From: Lachnospiraceae bacterium UBA3866
Lineage (GTDB): Bacteria; Bacillota; Clostridia; Lachnospirales; Lachnospiraceae
Assembly: GCA_002392345.1 (NCBI GenBank)
Contig: DGGU01000037.1
Span: 7,869 to 26,937, forward strand
Length of the DNA stretch: 19,069 nucleotides
Direction: 5' to 3'
Shown here: piece by piece, positions 1 to 6,882 of the stretch
Layout: each line of letters opens with the position of its first letter
How positions within the stretch are numbered: the first letter of the stretch is position 1
The notes under the pieces: model-generated
Databases searched by the model: none
Told to the model about the DNA's origin: nothing
What the model saw: the letters and a program-made list of their open reading frames with translations, nothing else
Translations under genes and position numbers: made by a program

Positions 1-45
1 GTAGGGGGAAAACAGTCCAGTGGACTGTTTTCCACCGCGAGCCCG
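1..45 (+). repeat. REP-like palindromic repeat, long-stem variant
   Basis: The copy begins with GTAGGGGG and ends with GCGAGCCCG, like the other family members. Its middle is a perfect inverted repeat: positions 7-19 pair with 21-33 around the single base G20 (core AACAGTCCAGTGGACTGTT). Two more copies of this variant lie at 8975-9017 and 10969-11000. It ends 2 bases before the purine phosphorylase ribosome binding site, so it would sit in that gene's 5' leader if transcribed from upstream. Confidence 0.85.
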
Positions 46-47
46 AG

Positions 48-52
48 AGGAG
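48..52 (+). promoter_or_regulatory. Ribosome binding site of the purine phosphorylase gene
   Basis: AGGAG lies five bases before the ATG at 58, directly after the palindromic repeat, and fixes that start. Confidence 0.8.
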
Positions 53-57
53 AATAT

Positions 58-882
58 ATGAGTAAAGAATATGATTTATTAAAAGAGAGTTTTGAAAGCA
101 TCAAGGACAAGATCCCATACGAACCAGATGTAGCCTTAGTCCTTGGCTCAGGTCTATCTCATTTCCCAGATGACAAGACTATAGACGCGGTCATCAATTA
201 TAGCGAAGTAAAAAACTTCCCTGTCTCTAAAGTCGCAGGTCATAAAAATAGATTTTTATTTTTTAAAGTAGGCGATAAGAAGGTAGTCTGCATGCAAGGT
301 CGTATTCATCACTATGAAGGATATAGCACGACAGAAGTTATCCGCCCTACAAGACTTATGAAGATGATGGGTGCTAAGATACTTTTCCTTTCAAATGCAG
401 CAGGCGGCATGAATGATACTTTTAATATCGGCGACCTCATGATCATAACTGACCACATATCATTCTTTGTTAGGTCACCACTAATTGGTGAAAATATAGA
501 AGAGTTCGGCGAGAGATTTCCTGATGTATCTAAGATCTATACCAAGGAATATGTGGATCTTATAAAGCGAGTTGCCAAAGAACAAGGTGTCAAGATGCAA
601 GAGGGCATATATACCCAGATTACAGGTCCGGCTTACGAGACACCAGCAGAAGTTAGACTTCTTCATCTTATAAAGACAGATGCAGTTGGCATGAGCACGG
701 TAGTTGAGGCTATTGCAGCAGCTCACATGGGGATGAAGGTATGTGGTATAAGTCTTATTACTGATGTCGAGAGACTTGAAGGTCACCAAGAAGTAGTTGA
801 CCACGAACAAGTTTTGAAAGTTGCAAACGAAGCCGAACAGAAATTCATCCCACTTGTAGCAGAAGTCATAAGAAGGATGTAG
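58..882 (+). CDS. punA: Purine nucleoside phosphorylase (trimeric type)
   Basis: Cytoplasmic enzyme of purine salvage that splits purine nucleosides with phosphate into free base and (deoxy)ribose-1-phosphate. The 274 residues match the PNP/MTAP family length. Visible motifs are the phosphate-binding GSGL (residues 30-33), GRIHHYEGY (81-89), SNAAGG (112-117), the purine-binding YETPAE (193-198) and GMSTVVEA (211-218). Two departures from the usual sequence stand out: MSTVPE is MSTVVE here, and the Asn that normally follows SLIT (Asn243 in human PNP) is Asp236, as in methylthioadenosine phosphorylases. The substrate range may therefore include 6-aminopurines; that is inference. The ATG at 58 has a good ribosome binding site. 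The next gene starts one base after the stop. Confidence 0.93.
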   Translation: MSKEYDLLKESFESIKDKIPYEPDVALVLGSGLSHFPDDKTIDAVINYSEVKNFPVSKVAGHKNRFLFFKVGDKKVVCMQGRIHHYEGYSTTEVIRPTRLMKMMGAKILFLSNAAGGMNDTFNIGDLMIITDHISFFVRSPLIGENIEEFGERFPDVSKIYTKEYVDLIKRVAKEQGVKMQEGIYTQITGPAYETPAEVRLLHLIKTDAVGMSTVVEAIAAAHMGMKVCGISLITDVERLEGHQEVVDHEQVLKVANEAEQKFIPLVAEVIRRM

Positions 883-883
883 G

Positions 884-2434
884 GTGAACAGTAGAGTTAA
901 TCTAAAAAACATATTGATAGCATTATTGTTGAGTGTGGCAGGTTTTGCTTATCTGACATACTATATTTTTCGTGCAAGTGTAGATGTGGTTGCAAGTGAT
1001 TACATCCGTATAATCAATTATTATCTACCAGATGTAACTGATTTAAAATATCTTTTGTCATGGGAAGGCATAGCAAATATCCCATTCGCCTTTCTCATGA
1101 GATATATAAATGTTAAGTTTTTTAATTACTCGGTCTTCTTTGATAAGATAGTTGGACTAGTAGGCCTTATGATTTTCAATTTTGTCACAGTGAAGTATGC
1201 CTTAGAGAACCTACAGAATAAATACATCAAAATCATAGTAAGTATAATTATAACTTTCATATCATTTTCACTCATGGCATGGGAGATGATACTAAATGGC
1301 ACAGGCTACCCACACTTCATCACAATCGGCCTCATCGCCCTGACTTTTTATTTCGTAGGCACGAGCTATGCGCCCGAGCGCTTACGAAGCGAGCTTGTCG
1401 AGCGAAGTGCGACAAAGTGCCCTTGGGGTGCGCCCCCGCTTCTTATAATAATTACTTCCTTATTATTCGCCGGCTCTTACTCAGTCGCCTACCTCGCCAC
1501 CCTAATCATTTTTTCAGTCATAAGCATTATTGCTACTTTAAGAGTGAAACATATAAATGTTGGGGCGCGCCCTGTTATTATAATCATTGTTTCCCTCATC
1601 TGCCTCGCCCTATACTACAAGAGCTCCCACTCAGGCGAGCAACTAGTTCCAGTAGGTTTCCAAGATGTAACCTTAAAGGACATTATGGAAGCAGATGCGA
1701 CCTTCCCTGTAAGATTTTTCTTAAGTAGTTTTGCGAGTGCCCTTATAGGTGTAGAGACCTTGATGTTCGCAGTGACTTATGGAACCATTACCAACACCGT
1801 GATTTTCATCATTGGCATCGTATATATAATAATAATGTTATGGGCTCTCTTTGTCGGCATCCGCGATATTATAAGTGAAAAGCACCGCGAGACCGAAACC
1901 CGTAGTGGCGAGCTATGCGAGCCCAATGGCGAAGCCAACTGTAGGGGCGAGCTATGCAAGCCCGTGCCATATCTATATATGGTCTACGGATTAATCAGCT
2001 TTGCCCTCATCTTCCTAGCTCGTTATCGCTTTGTTCGTGCGGATTATGGCATGTCGAGCCGTTATGCCATACAATATATGTTCCTAACCATAGGAATAAT
2101 TTTGATTTTATCTAAAAAAATTGATACAATAATTAGTAGAGATAAGAGCGAGCCCGAAGCAACACATAGTGGCGAGCCCGCTTTACTTACACTTATTGTT
2201 TCAGCTTTAGCGATTTTTATATTAGTCTTTGGACACATCATAACTACCACAGACGAGATGTATAAGACAGACAACAGAAAACTTGTATATGAATTTGTGG
2301 AAAATGTGGCTAAGAGTTATCATGACTACACAGATGAGCAACTCATGGGAACCTTCGAATATTTTAGAAGTGCAGAGCATATAAAGAATGCACTTGGAAC
2401 TCTAGAAGATAATCATCTAAATGTATTTCAATAG
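884..2434 (+). CDS. Polytopic membrane protein of unknown function with embedded repeats
   Basis: A 516-residue protein with about ten hydrophobic segments, starting with one at residues 9-28. I do not recognise a specific family; the build (short cytoplasmic start, many helices, an RYRF...SSRYAIQYMF stretch near residue 385) resembles uncharacterised surface-polysaccharide membrane proteins. The GTG start is supported by AAGGA at 873-877 within the end of the upstream gene and a one-base gap, so translation is probably coupled. Three palindromic-repeat insertions interrupt it in frame: around residues 160-184 (APERLRSELVERSATKCPWG), 331-361 (SGELCEPNGEANCRGELCKP) and 420-433 (SEPEATHSGEP). 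All are hydrophilic and fall between hydrophobic segments, so they probably sit in loops. Confidence 0.7.
   Translation: MNSRVNLKNILIALLLSVAGFAYLTYYIFRASVDVVASDYIRIINYYLPDVTDLKYLLSWEGIANIPFAFLMRYINVKFFNYSVFFDKIVGLVGLMIFNFVTVKYALENLQNKYIKIIVSIIITFISFSLMAWEMILNGTGYPHFITIGLIALTFYFVGTSYAPERLRSELVERSATKCPWGAPPLLIIITSLLFAGSYSVAYLATLIIFSVISIIATLRVKHINVGARPVIIIIVSLICLALYYKSSHSGEQLVPVGFQDVTLKDIMEADATFPVRFFLSSFASALIGVETLMFAVTYGTITNTVIFIIGIVYIIIMLWALFVGIRDIISEKHRETETRSGELCEPNGEANCRGELCKPVPYLYMVYGLISFALIFLARYRFVRADYGMSSRYAIQYMFLTIGIILILSKKIDTIISRDKSEPEATHSGEPALLTLIVSALAIFILVFGHIITTTDEMYKTDNRKLVYEFVENVAKSYHDYTDEQLMGTFEYFRSAEHIKNALGTLEDNHLNVFQ
1355..1438 (+). repeat. Composite REP-like repeat inside a coding sequence
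   Basis: The copy starts with GTAGGC and contains several small hairpins: CGCTT-ACG-AAGCG and TTGTCG...CGACAA. Positions 1362-1432 (71 bp) are identical to 9409-9479 in another gene. Here the first base of the shared segment is the second position of a codon, and the element is read as ...YAPERLRSELVERSATKC.... It is GC-rich inside an AT-rich gene. Confidence 0.85.
1875..1964 (+). repeat. Triple array of REP-like repeats inside a coding sequence
   Basis: Three units follow one another. A degenerate GTGAAAAGCACCGCGAGACCG begins at 1875. A GTAGTGGCGAGC...GCGAGCCC unit covers 1902-1924. After an AATGGCGAAGCCAACT linker, a GTAGGGGCGAGC...GCAAGCCCG unit covers 1941-1964. The order unit-linker-unit matches the arrays in rfbG and mnmA. 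Confidence 0.85.
2141..2180 (+). repeat. Degenerate REP-like repeat inside a coding sequence
   Basis: Two half-units, GAGCGAGCCCGAAG and TAGTGGCGAGCCCG, lie close together and encode SEPEATHSGEP. They look like a decayed pair with lost left arms. This is less certain than the other copies. Confidence 0.55.
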
Positions 2435-2456
2435 TGGTAAGTTAGAAAGGAAATCA

Positions 2457-2927
2457 ATGAAAAATGTAATAATAACTCTATCAACATTGTCAGCCCTTCT
2501 TATGATGTCCTGCACATCTAATACTATTGCACCATCAACAGCAGCTCCACTTGGACAAGGTAAAATTATGGTACTAAGGTTAGAAACAAATCCATCAACA
2601 GGATTTGGTTGGCAATATAGTCTGCTGGAAGGCGATGATAAAGGTGCATTAGAATTAGTAAGTGAAAATTATGACCCTAATAATATTGACAGTAATCTTG
2701 TAGGAGCTGGCGGATACGATACATATGAATTCAAGGCAACTAAGAAAGGTCCACAAGAATTGACATTTACTTATATGAGAAATTGGGAAGGTGGCGAAGT
2801 TGCCTATGATGTAATATATGAATTAGAGATAGATAATGATTTAAATATATTATATCTTGGGAAAAAGAAAGGCGTAGTAGAAAGTGACAAAGACTTATCA
2901 TCTTTCCCAGACCCAACATTCCCATAG
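2457..2927 (+). CDS. Chagasin-type cysteine peptidase inhibitor, putative lipoprotein
   Basis: A 156-residue exported protein of the chagasin/ICP family (MEROPS I42), which inhibits papain-like cysteine proteases with three loops. All three loop motifs are present: NPSTGF (residues 45-50), GAGG (83-86) and R-N-W (108-110). The N-terminus is a lipoprotein-type signal with a hydrophobic stretch ending at LLMMSC, so Cys19 is the likely lipidation site and the inhibitor would be displayed on the cell surface. I chose the ATG at 2457 because AAAGGA lies six bases upstream; an in-frame ATG at 2421 lies inside the preceding gene. The target could be host or own surface proteases; the sequence does not decide. 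Confidence 0.85.
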   Translation: MKNVIITLSTLSALLMMSCTSNTIAPSTAAPLGQGKIMVLRLETNPSTGFGWQYSLLEGDDKGALELVSENYDPNNIDSNLVGAGGYDTYEFKATKKGPQELTFTYMRNWEGGEVAYDVIYELEIDNDLNILYLGKKKGVVESDKDLSSFPDPTFP

Positions 2928-2929
2928 GA

Positions 2930-2969
2930 GGTGGCGAAGCCACTCGTAGGGGCGAGCACTGCGAGCCCG
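2930..2969 (+). repeat. REP-like repeat with mini-hairpin, intergenic
   Basis: A GTGGCGAAGCCAC mini-hairpin is followed by a canonical unit at 2946-2969 (GTAG, GGGCGAGC, ACT, GCGAGCCC, G). The 24-base unit is identical to copies at 7233, 14910 and 17194, and the copy at 17233 matches over 23 bases. It lies between the inhibitor gene and rfbF and ends just before the rfbF ribosome binding site. Confidence 0.9.
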
Positions 2970-2981
2970 ATTGGAGCATTT

Positions 2982-3755
2982 ATGAAAGTGGTAATTTTAG
3001 CCGGTGGATTCGGCACACGAATTAGCGAAGAAAGTCATCTAAAACCAAAGCCAATGGTAGAGATTGGCGACATGCCTATACTTTGGCATATAATGAAGTA
3101 TTATAGTAGTTTTGGTTTTAATGATTTTATTATTTGTCTTGGATATAAGCAATATGTTATAAAGGAATTTTTTGCTGATTATTTCTTACACACTTCAGAT
3201 GTAACTATTGATTTAGCCAACAATCATCTTGAAGTTTTGAATAAGCATGGTGAAAATTGGAAAGTGACCCTAGTTGATACAGGCCTCAATACCTTAACTG
3301 GCGGTCGTGTTAAAAGAATTCTTGGTTTCATAGATGAAGAGGATTTCATGCTCACCTATGGTGATGGCCTATCAAATGTTGATTTGAATAAACTCCTTGA
3401 TTTCCATAAAACTCATAAGAAGATAGCTACTATTACTACAGTTTCTATAGCCAATATGAAGGGAGTTCTTGACATAGATGAAGGCAATATCATAACCTCT
3501 TTTAGAGAAAAAGAAGCACTTGATGAAGCCATAATTAATGGTGGATACATGGTTTTAAATAAAAAGATAGGTAAATATATTGCAGGTGACAATGTAGCGC
3601 TTGAGAAAGAGCCATTTTCAAAACTGTCAGAAGAGAAAGAACTCATGAGTTTTCGTCACACTGGTTTCTGGCAATGTATGGACACTCAAAGAGAAATGAA
3701 ACTTCTAAATAAGATGTGGGCTGAAGGCAACGCCCCTTGGAAGATCTGGTCGTAG
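2982..3755 (+). CDS. rfbF: Glucose-1-phosphate cytidylyltransferase
   Basis: Cytoplasmic nucleotidyltransferase that makes CDP-glucose from CTP and glucose-1-phosphate, the entry to CDP-linked 3,6-dideoxy and related sugars. It has 257 residues, the usual family length. The start MKVVILAGGFGTR carries the nucleotide-binding signature (residues 6-13), followed by KPKPMVEIGDMPILWHIMKYY and the typical C-terminal HTGFWQCMDTQRE. The start is ATG 2982, with TTGGAG five bases upstream. An in-frame GTG at 2931 would add residues encoded by the palindromic repeat and is rejected. rfbG follows 28 bases later, separated only by another repeat. Confidence 0.95.
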   Translation: MKVVILAGGFGTRISEESHLKPKPMVEIGDMPILWHIMKYYSSFGFNDFIICLGYKQYVIKEFFADYFLHTSDVTIDLANNHLEVLNKHGENWKVTLVDTGLNTLTGGRVKRILGFIDEEDFMLTYGDGLSNVDLNKLLDFHKTHKKIATITTVSIANMKGVLDIDEGNIITSFREKEALDEAIINGGYMVLNKKIGKYIAGDNVALEKEPFSKLSEEKELMSFRHTGFWQCMDTQREMKLLNKMWAEGNAPWKIWS

Positions 3756-3759
3756 ACTT

Positions 3760-3775
3760 GTAGGGGCGAAGCCCG
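3760..3775 (+). repeat. Short REP-like mini-hairpin between rfbF and rfbG
   Basis: GTAGGGGCGAAGCCCG is the minimal form of the family: GTAG plus GGGC-GAA-GCCC. It contains GCGAAGC, known as an unusually stable single-stranded DNA mini-hairpin. It fills most of the gap between the two genes, and no clear ribosome binding site for rfbG remains. Confidence 0.75.
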
Positions 3776-3783
3776 TGTAAAAT

Positions 3784-4932
3784 ATGTTAAATTTAAGAAA
3801 ATTAAAAAAATTTTATAAGAATAAGAAAGTTTTAATCACCGGTCACACAGGTTTCAAAGGAACTTACATGTGTGTCCTACTTAATTATCTTGGAGCGAGA
3901 GTTTATGGTTATGCTCTAAAACCAGAGAAGGGAAGCCTATACGACCTTCTTGCGAGCCTGCTTGTAAAGAATGAAGTTTTTGCTGACATCCGCGACGAAA
4001 AAAAACTTACAAGTTTCATGAAAAAAGTTAAGCCAGATTATATCATCCACATGGCAGCACAACCACTTGTCCTTCGTGGTTACGAAGAGCCAGCCTATAC
4101 TTATGATGTCAATGTCTTGGGCACAGTCCGTCTCATGGAAGCCATCCGCAAAACATATAATGTAGGGGTGAAGCACCGCGAGCCCAATGGCGAAGCCAAT
4201 CGTAGGGGCGAGCTACGCGAGCCCGTATCTATATTGAATGTAACCACAGATAAAGTCTATGAGAACAATGACCTTTCAAATTACGCTTTCAAAGAGTGCG
4301 ACAAGCTCTGTGGTCGCGATCCATATGCCAATTCAAAATCTTGTTCAGAACTTGTAACTTATGCATATAAGAAATCATTCTTTAGTGACGAAAAATATTT
4401 TAGGATTTCTACAGCTCGTGCAGGTAATGTCATAGGTGGTGGTGATCTAAATGAAAATAGAATCATACCTGATTGTTATAGAGCAATTAAGAATAGAAAA
4501 GCCATGTTGGTTCGTAACCCTAAGAGCATAAGACCTTATCAGTATGTATTAGAGCCGCTCATCATTTATCTCAATATCCTTGCATATCAGAAGAAGAATG
4601 TAAAGTATGCAGGCTCATATAATATCGGTCCCGACAAGAAGGCTTGTCTCACAACAAGAGAGCTAGTGGAAAAGTTTTTCGAAGCAGCTGCGAGCCCGAT
4701 AAGAGTTATATATAATAGGCAGAAAACCACCGCCCGCCATGAAGCATCCTTCCTTCGTCTTGACAACAAGCTCATAAAGAAAACCTTCGGCTATAAAGAG
4801 ATTTTTAAAATGAAGGACACCATGAGATATACAGCAGACATATACTTACTCATGTTAAAAGAACAACACAACAAAAAAGTATTTACCACAAAATTCATAG
4901 ATTATATATACAAAATCTTTGATAAAATATAG
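3784..4932 (+). CDS. rfbG: CDP-glucose 4,6-dehydratase with an inserted repeat peptide
   Basis: Short-chain dehydrogenase that converts CDP-glucose to CDP-4-keto-6-deoxyglucose with bound NAD. Visible are the NAD loop GHTGFKG (residues 20-26), HMAAQP (89-94), TTDK (154-157) and the YANSK catalytic pair Tyr181/Lys185. Residues 128-148, GVKHREPNGEA...REPV, are a 21-residue insertion between IRKTYNV and SILNVTTDK, where family members run straight through; it is encoded by repeats at 4162-4225. The short motif GCTGCGAGCCCG at 4687-4698 may be another fragment. The stop TAG at 4930 is formed at the junction with a MITE-like element, so the natural C-terminus may have been altered. No later enzyme of a CDP-sugar pathway (E1/rfbH, epimerase) is visible nearby. 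Confidence 0.93.
   Translation: MLNLRKLKKFYKNKKVLITGHTGFKGTYMCVLLNYLGARVYGYALKPEKGSLYDLLASLLVKNEVFADIRDEKKLTSFMKKVKPDYIIHMAAQPLVLRGYEEPAYTYDVNVLGTVRLMEAIRKTYNVGVKHREPNGEANRRGELREPVSILNVTTDKVYENNDLSNYAFKECDKLCGRDPYANSKSCSELVTYAYKKSFFSDEKYFRISTARAGNVIGGGDLNENRIIPDCYRAIKNRKAMLVRNPKSIRPYQYVLEPLIIYLNILAYQKKNVKYAGSYNIGPDKKACLTTRELVEKFFEAAASPIRVIYNRQKTTARHEASFLRLDNKLIKKTFGYKEIFKMKDTMRYTADIYLLMLKEQHNKKVFTTKFIDYIYKIFDKI
4162..4225 (+). repeat. Double REP-like repeat inserted in rfbG
   Basis: The order is GTAGGGGTGAAGCACCGCGAGCCC, as one unit starting at 4162, then an AATGGCGAAGCCAAT linker, then GTAGGGGCGAGC...GCGAGCCCG at 4202-4225. GTA occurs at both edges of the 63-base net insertion, which could be a target duplication or simply the element's own ends. 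Confidence 0.9.
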
Positions 4933-5041
4933 GGCACCTCGAAAAACTACGTTTTTCGAGTGTGTGCCCAGCTGGAACCTTAAATTCGTCGCATTTTATG
5001 AAAGCAAGCTTTCAAAAATGCTCCTTTTTAGAGGTTCCCTA
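4930..5041. mobile_element. MITE-like element with terminal inverted repeats and TA flanks
   Basis: The left end TAGGGCACCTC (4930-4940) is the inverted complement of the right end GAGGTTCCCTA (5031-5041) at 10 of 11 positions, and the similarity continues inward (G/T AAAAA). TA dinucleotides sit at both edges, as expected for IS630/mariner-type MITEs. Internally, CTCGAAAAAC (4938-4947) pairs with GTTTTTCGAG (4951-4960), and GCATTTT-A-TGAAAGC (4991-5005) pairs with GCTTTCA-AAAATGC (5008-5021) with one bulged base. It encodes nothing. The element gives rfbG its stop codon, and its right edge creates a TATAAT box before the MNT gene. Confidence 0.7.
4991..5029 (+). terminator. Terminator-like hairpin inside the MITE-like element
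   Basis: A 14-bp stem with one bulged A and an AA loop is followed by TCCTTTTT. It could end transcription from rfbG; it may equally be only the element's internal palindrome. Confidence 0.4.
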
Positions 5042-5045
5042 TAAT
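5040..5045 (+). promoter_or_regulatory. Possible -10 box for the MNT/HEPN pair
   Basis: A perfect TATAAT spans the right edge of the MITE-like element. I see no good -35 at 16-18 bases upstream. A start of transcription about 7 bases downstream would make the MNT mRNA nearly leaderless, which fits its lack of a clear ribosome binding site. Confidence 0.35.
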
Positions 5046-5051
5046 TATATT

Positions 5052-5330
5052 ATGAACATGACATTTGAAAATATAATGAATGAGATAGAAATGGTTTGCA
5101 GAAATAACAATGTAAAACATCTCTATTTATTTGGTTCATATGCTAAAGGCAATAATCAAAAAGGTAGTGATATAGATATTGTTGTAAAGGGCGTAGATAA
5201 TATAATAAAATTAAAAGAAGACATAGATAATATACGAACATTAGAGACTATAGATGTATTTGATTATGATATGTGTAAAAGCCCATTTTTAAGGGAGGAT
5301 ATTGATAAATATGCCAAAGTCATATATTAA
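5052..5330 (+). CDS. MNT-type nucleotidyltransferase (antitoxin partner of a HEPN protein)
   Basis: A 92-residue minimal nucleotidyltransferase. GSYAKG (residues 28-33), SDID (Asp40 and Asp42) and Asp68 in TIDVFDYD form the catalytic pattern of the family. In the MNT/HEPN toxin-antitoxin systems such proteins transfer AMP to a tyrosine of the HEPN partner and silence it. The next gene overlaps by 20 bases. I chose the ATG at 5052 because the family begins shortly before the FGSYA motif; the ATG at 5058 is an alternative, and an open upstream extension to 4962 runs through the MITE-like element and is rejected. Confidence 0.85.
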   Translation: MNMTFENIMNEIEMVCRNNNVKHLYLFGSYAKGNNQKGSDIDIVVKGVDNIIKLKEDIDNIRTLETIDVFDYDMCKSPFLREDIDKYAKVIY

Positions 5331-5718
5331 TAGATTTAACTCATTTAAAAATTCACTTGCTTCACTTGAAGAAGCAAAGAATAAAGATAAAGATGATAGT
5401 TTTGTGTTAAGTGGAACTGCTATGAAGTTTAATCTGACTTTTGACTTAGCTTGGAGACTCATGAGTGATATTATCAGAATTGAACATAAGATTTTTGATT
5501 ACACAATTGGTTCGCTAAGAGATACATTAAGAAAAGCAAAAAGTTTAGGAATAATTAATGATGATATATGGCTTAATATGTTAGATGATAGAAATAATTT
5601 GACGCACGATTATGACTACATTGTAGCAGCAGAAAAGTTTGATGTAATAGTTAATAAGTATATAGATGTATTTAATGCATTTAAAGGTACTGTTAAAATG
5701 ATAATTAATGATAATTAA
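5311..5718 (+). CDS. HEPN-domain protein, HI0074-like (putative toxin or nucleotidyltransferase substrate-binding protein)
   Basis: A 135-residue all-helical protein. The LDDRNNLTHDYD stretch holds the HEPN RNase signature R-x4-H-x-Y (Arg94, His99, Tyr101), and FNLTFDLAWRL is typical of the HI0074/NTase_sub_bind branch. In characterised MntA/HepT pairs the tyrosine of this motif is modified by the nucleotidyltransferase. AAGGGAGG at 5291-5298 precedes the ATG at 5311 by 12 bases; a TTG at 5302 is a possible alternative with spacing of three. Whether this branch is toxic or acts as a substrate-binding subunit is not settled by sequence. Confidence 0.85.
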   Translation: MPKSYINRFNSFKNSLASLEEAKNKDKDDSFVLSGTAMKFNLTFDLAWRLMSDIIRIEHKIFDYTIGSLRDTLRKAKSLGIINDDIWLNMLDDRNNLTHDYDYIVAAEKFDVIVNKYIDVFNAFKGTVKMIINDN

Positions 5719-5758
5719 GTTATCATAATAAGTTAAAAATACATTTAGTGAGGATCAT

Positions 5759-6652
5759 ATGAAAAATTGGAAGAAAATATTTTTGATAACTATGATTATG
5801 GGAGTGATGACATCTACTTCTGTATTTGCTGACTGGGTGAATCAAAATGGCCGCTATAGATTTTTGAACACAAGCACAGGAACTTATGTTGTCAATAACT
5901 GGATGCAGACCGGCAGTGGCTTTTACTTCTTTGATTCAGCAGGATATGCAGTAGTCGGTTGGTATCTTATAGATGGTAAGTATTATTACTTTGATGAAAA
6001 TGGTCTTATGCAGACTGGCTTTAAGACCATCAATGGTGTAACATATTATCTTGATACTGTCACAGGACAGATGGTTACTGGATGGGTTCAGACATATACA
6101 GATGGAGTAGTTGATTATTATTATTTTGACGAGACAGGAGCTGAGGCTACTGGCTGGAGAAAAGTTGGTGACAAATGGTATTACTTTAATGCAGGTAAGT
6201 GCATAATTGGTACATTTGCGCAAGTCAATAATGTCTGGTATCACTTCAATAATACTGGCGCCATGGATACAGGTTGGATAGCAGATAATGGCAAGATGTA
6301 TTTCTTTAATGTGTCAGATGGCTCGCTTATGAAAGGTTGGATACAAGACCAAAATGGCAATGAGTATTATCTTTCTGAAGTTGATGGTAGCCTCATAGTT
6401 AATATGACTATCAATATAGGAGGTGTCACTTGTACTTTTGATGAGCTTGGTAGATGTATTTCTAAGAATGCACAGGCTATAGGAACTGCTGGTGGAGTTT
6501 TAGGAAAGTTGGAAAATGGTGCTGTTACATATGGCATTAATGTAGGTGTATCACCAGCTATGAATCAGATAAGTGGAGCAGTGACAAGTGCACAAAGTGC
6601 AAACATAGCCAACCAAGATCTAGCAGCAGGAACCACAACCGGCCCGAAGTAA
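5759..6652 (+). CDS. Secreted cell-wall-binding repeat protein (short)
   Basis: A 297-residue exported protein. A signal peptide (residues 1-24, ending SVFA before DW) is followed by aromatic cell-wall-binding repeats over about residues 47-230, each with the pattern GW...G.WYYF...G.M.TG, as in choline- and glucan-binding proteins. The C-terminal 60 residues are a repeat-free, Ala/Ser/Thr-rich tail ending TTTGPK. No enzymatic domain is visible, so the protein is probably structural or adhesive. GTGAGG lies five bases before the ATG. It sits between two toxin-antitoxin pairs with no evident functional link. Confidence 0.88.
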   Translation: MKNWKKIFLITMIMGVMTSTSVFADWVNQNGRYRFLNTSTGTYVVNNWMQTGSGFYFFDSAGYAVVGWYLIDGKYYYFDENGLMQTGFKTINGVTYYLDTVTGQMVTGWVQTYTDGVVDYYYFDETGAEATGWRKVGDKWYYFNAGKCIIGTFAQVNNVWYHFNNTGAMDTGWIADNGKMYFFNVSDGSLMKGWIQDQNGNEYYLSEVDGSLIVNMTINIGGVTCTFDELGRCISKNAQAIGTAGGVLGKLENGAVTYGINVGVSPAMNQISGAVTSAQSANIANQDLAAGTTTGPK

Positions 6653-6672
6653 TAAAAAAGGAGAAAAAAATC

Positions 6673-6882
6673 ATGGCATATAAAACAAATGTCCTTATTA
6701 CAAAAGAAAATGATTGGTATATAGCAAGTAGTTTAGAGACAAATGTTGTATCACAAGGAAAAACTATAGAAGAATCAATAGCCAACCTTAAGGAAGCTTT
6801 AGAACTATACTTTGAGGATAATAATAATATAAATGTTAATAAAGACCTATGCTTAATGACTTCATTGGAGGTTATAGTATAA
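6673..6882 (+). CDS. hicB: HicB-like antitoxin
   Basis: A 69-residue protein with the partial RNase-H-like fold typical of HicB: an N-terminal beta segment, WYIASSLETNVVSQGKTIEESIANLKEALELYFED. It lacks an obvious C-terminal DNA-binding domain, so it is of the short type. In HicAB systems it binds and neutralises the HicA mRNA interferase. GGAG at 6660-6663 precedes the ATG by nine bases. Its TAA shares its last A with the ATG of hicA (TAATG), so the two are translationally coupled, with the antitoxin gene first. Confidence 0.85.
   Translation: MAYKTNVLITKENDWYIASSLETNVVSQGKTIEESIANLKEALELYFEDNNNINVNKDLCLMTSLEVIV

Noticed and set aside
481..912. 143-codon open frame on the minus strand opposite the purine phosphorylase
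   Set aside because: Antisense shadow of a clearly conserved gene; no ribosome binding site and no family resemblance.
1279..1728. Open frame of 149 codons overlapping the membrane protein
   Set aside because: It lies within the 884 gene in another frame and is open partly because the palindromic repeat has several open frames. The hydrophobic membrane frame is the coherent one.
2931..2981. GTG start extending rfbF by 17 residues
   Set aside because: The extension is encoded by the palindromic repeat, and family members start at MKVVILAGG. ATG 2982 has its own ribosome binding site.
4962..5051. N-terminal extension of the MNT gene
   Set aside because: It runs through the hairpins of the MITE-like element; the family begins near 5052.
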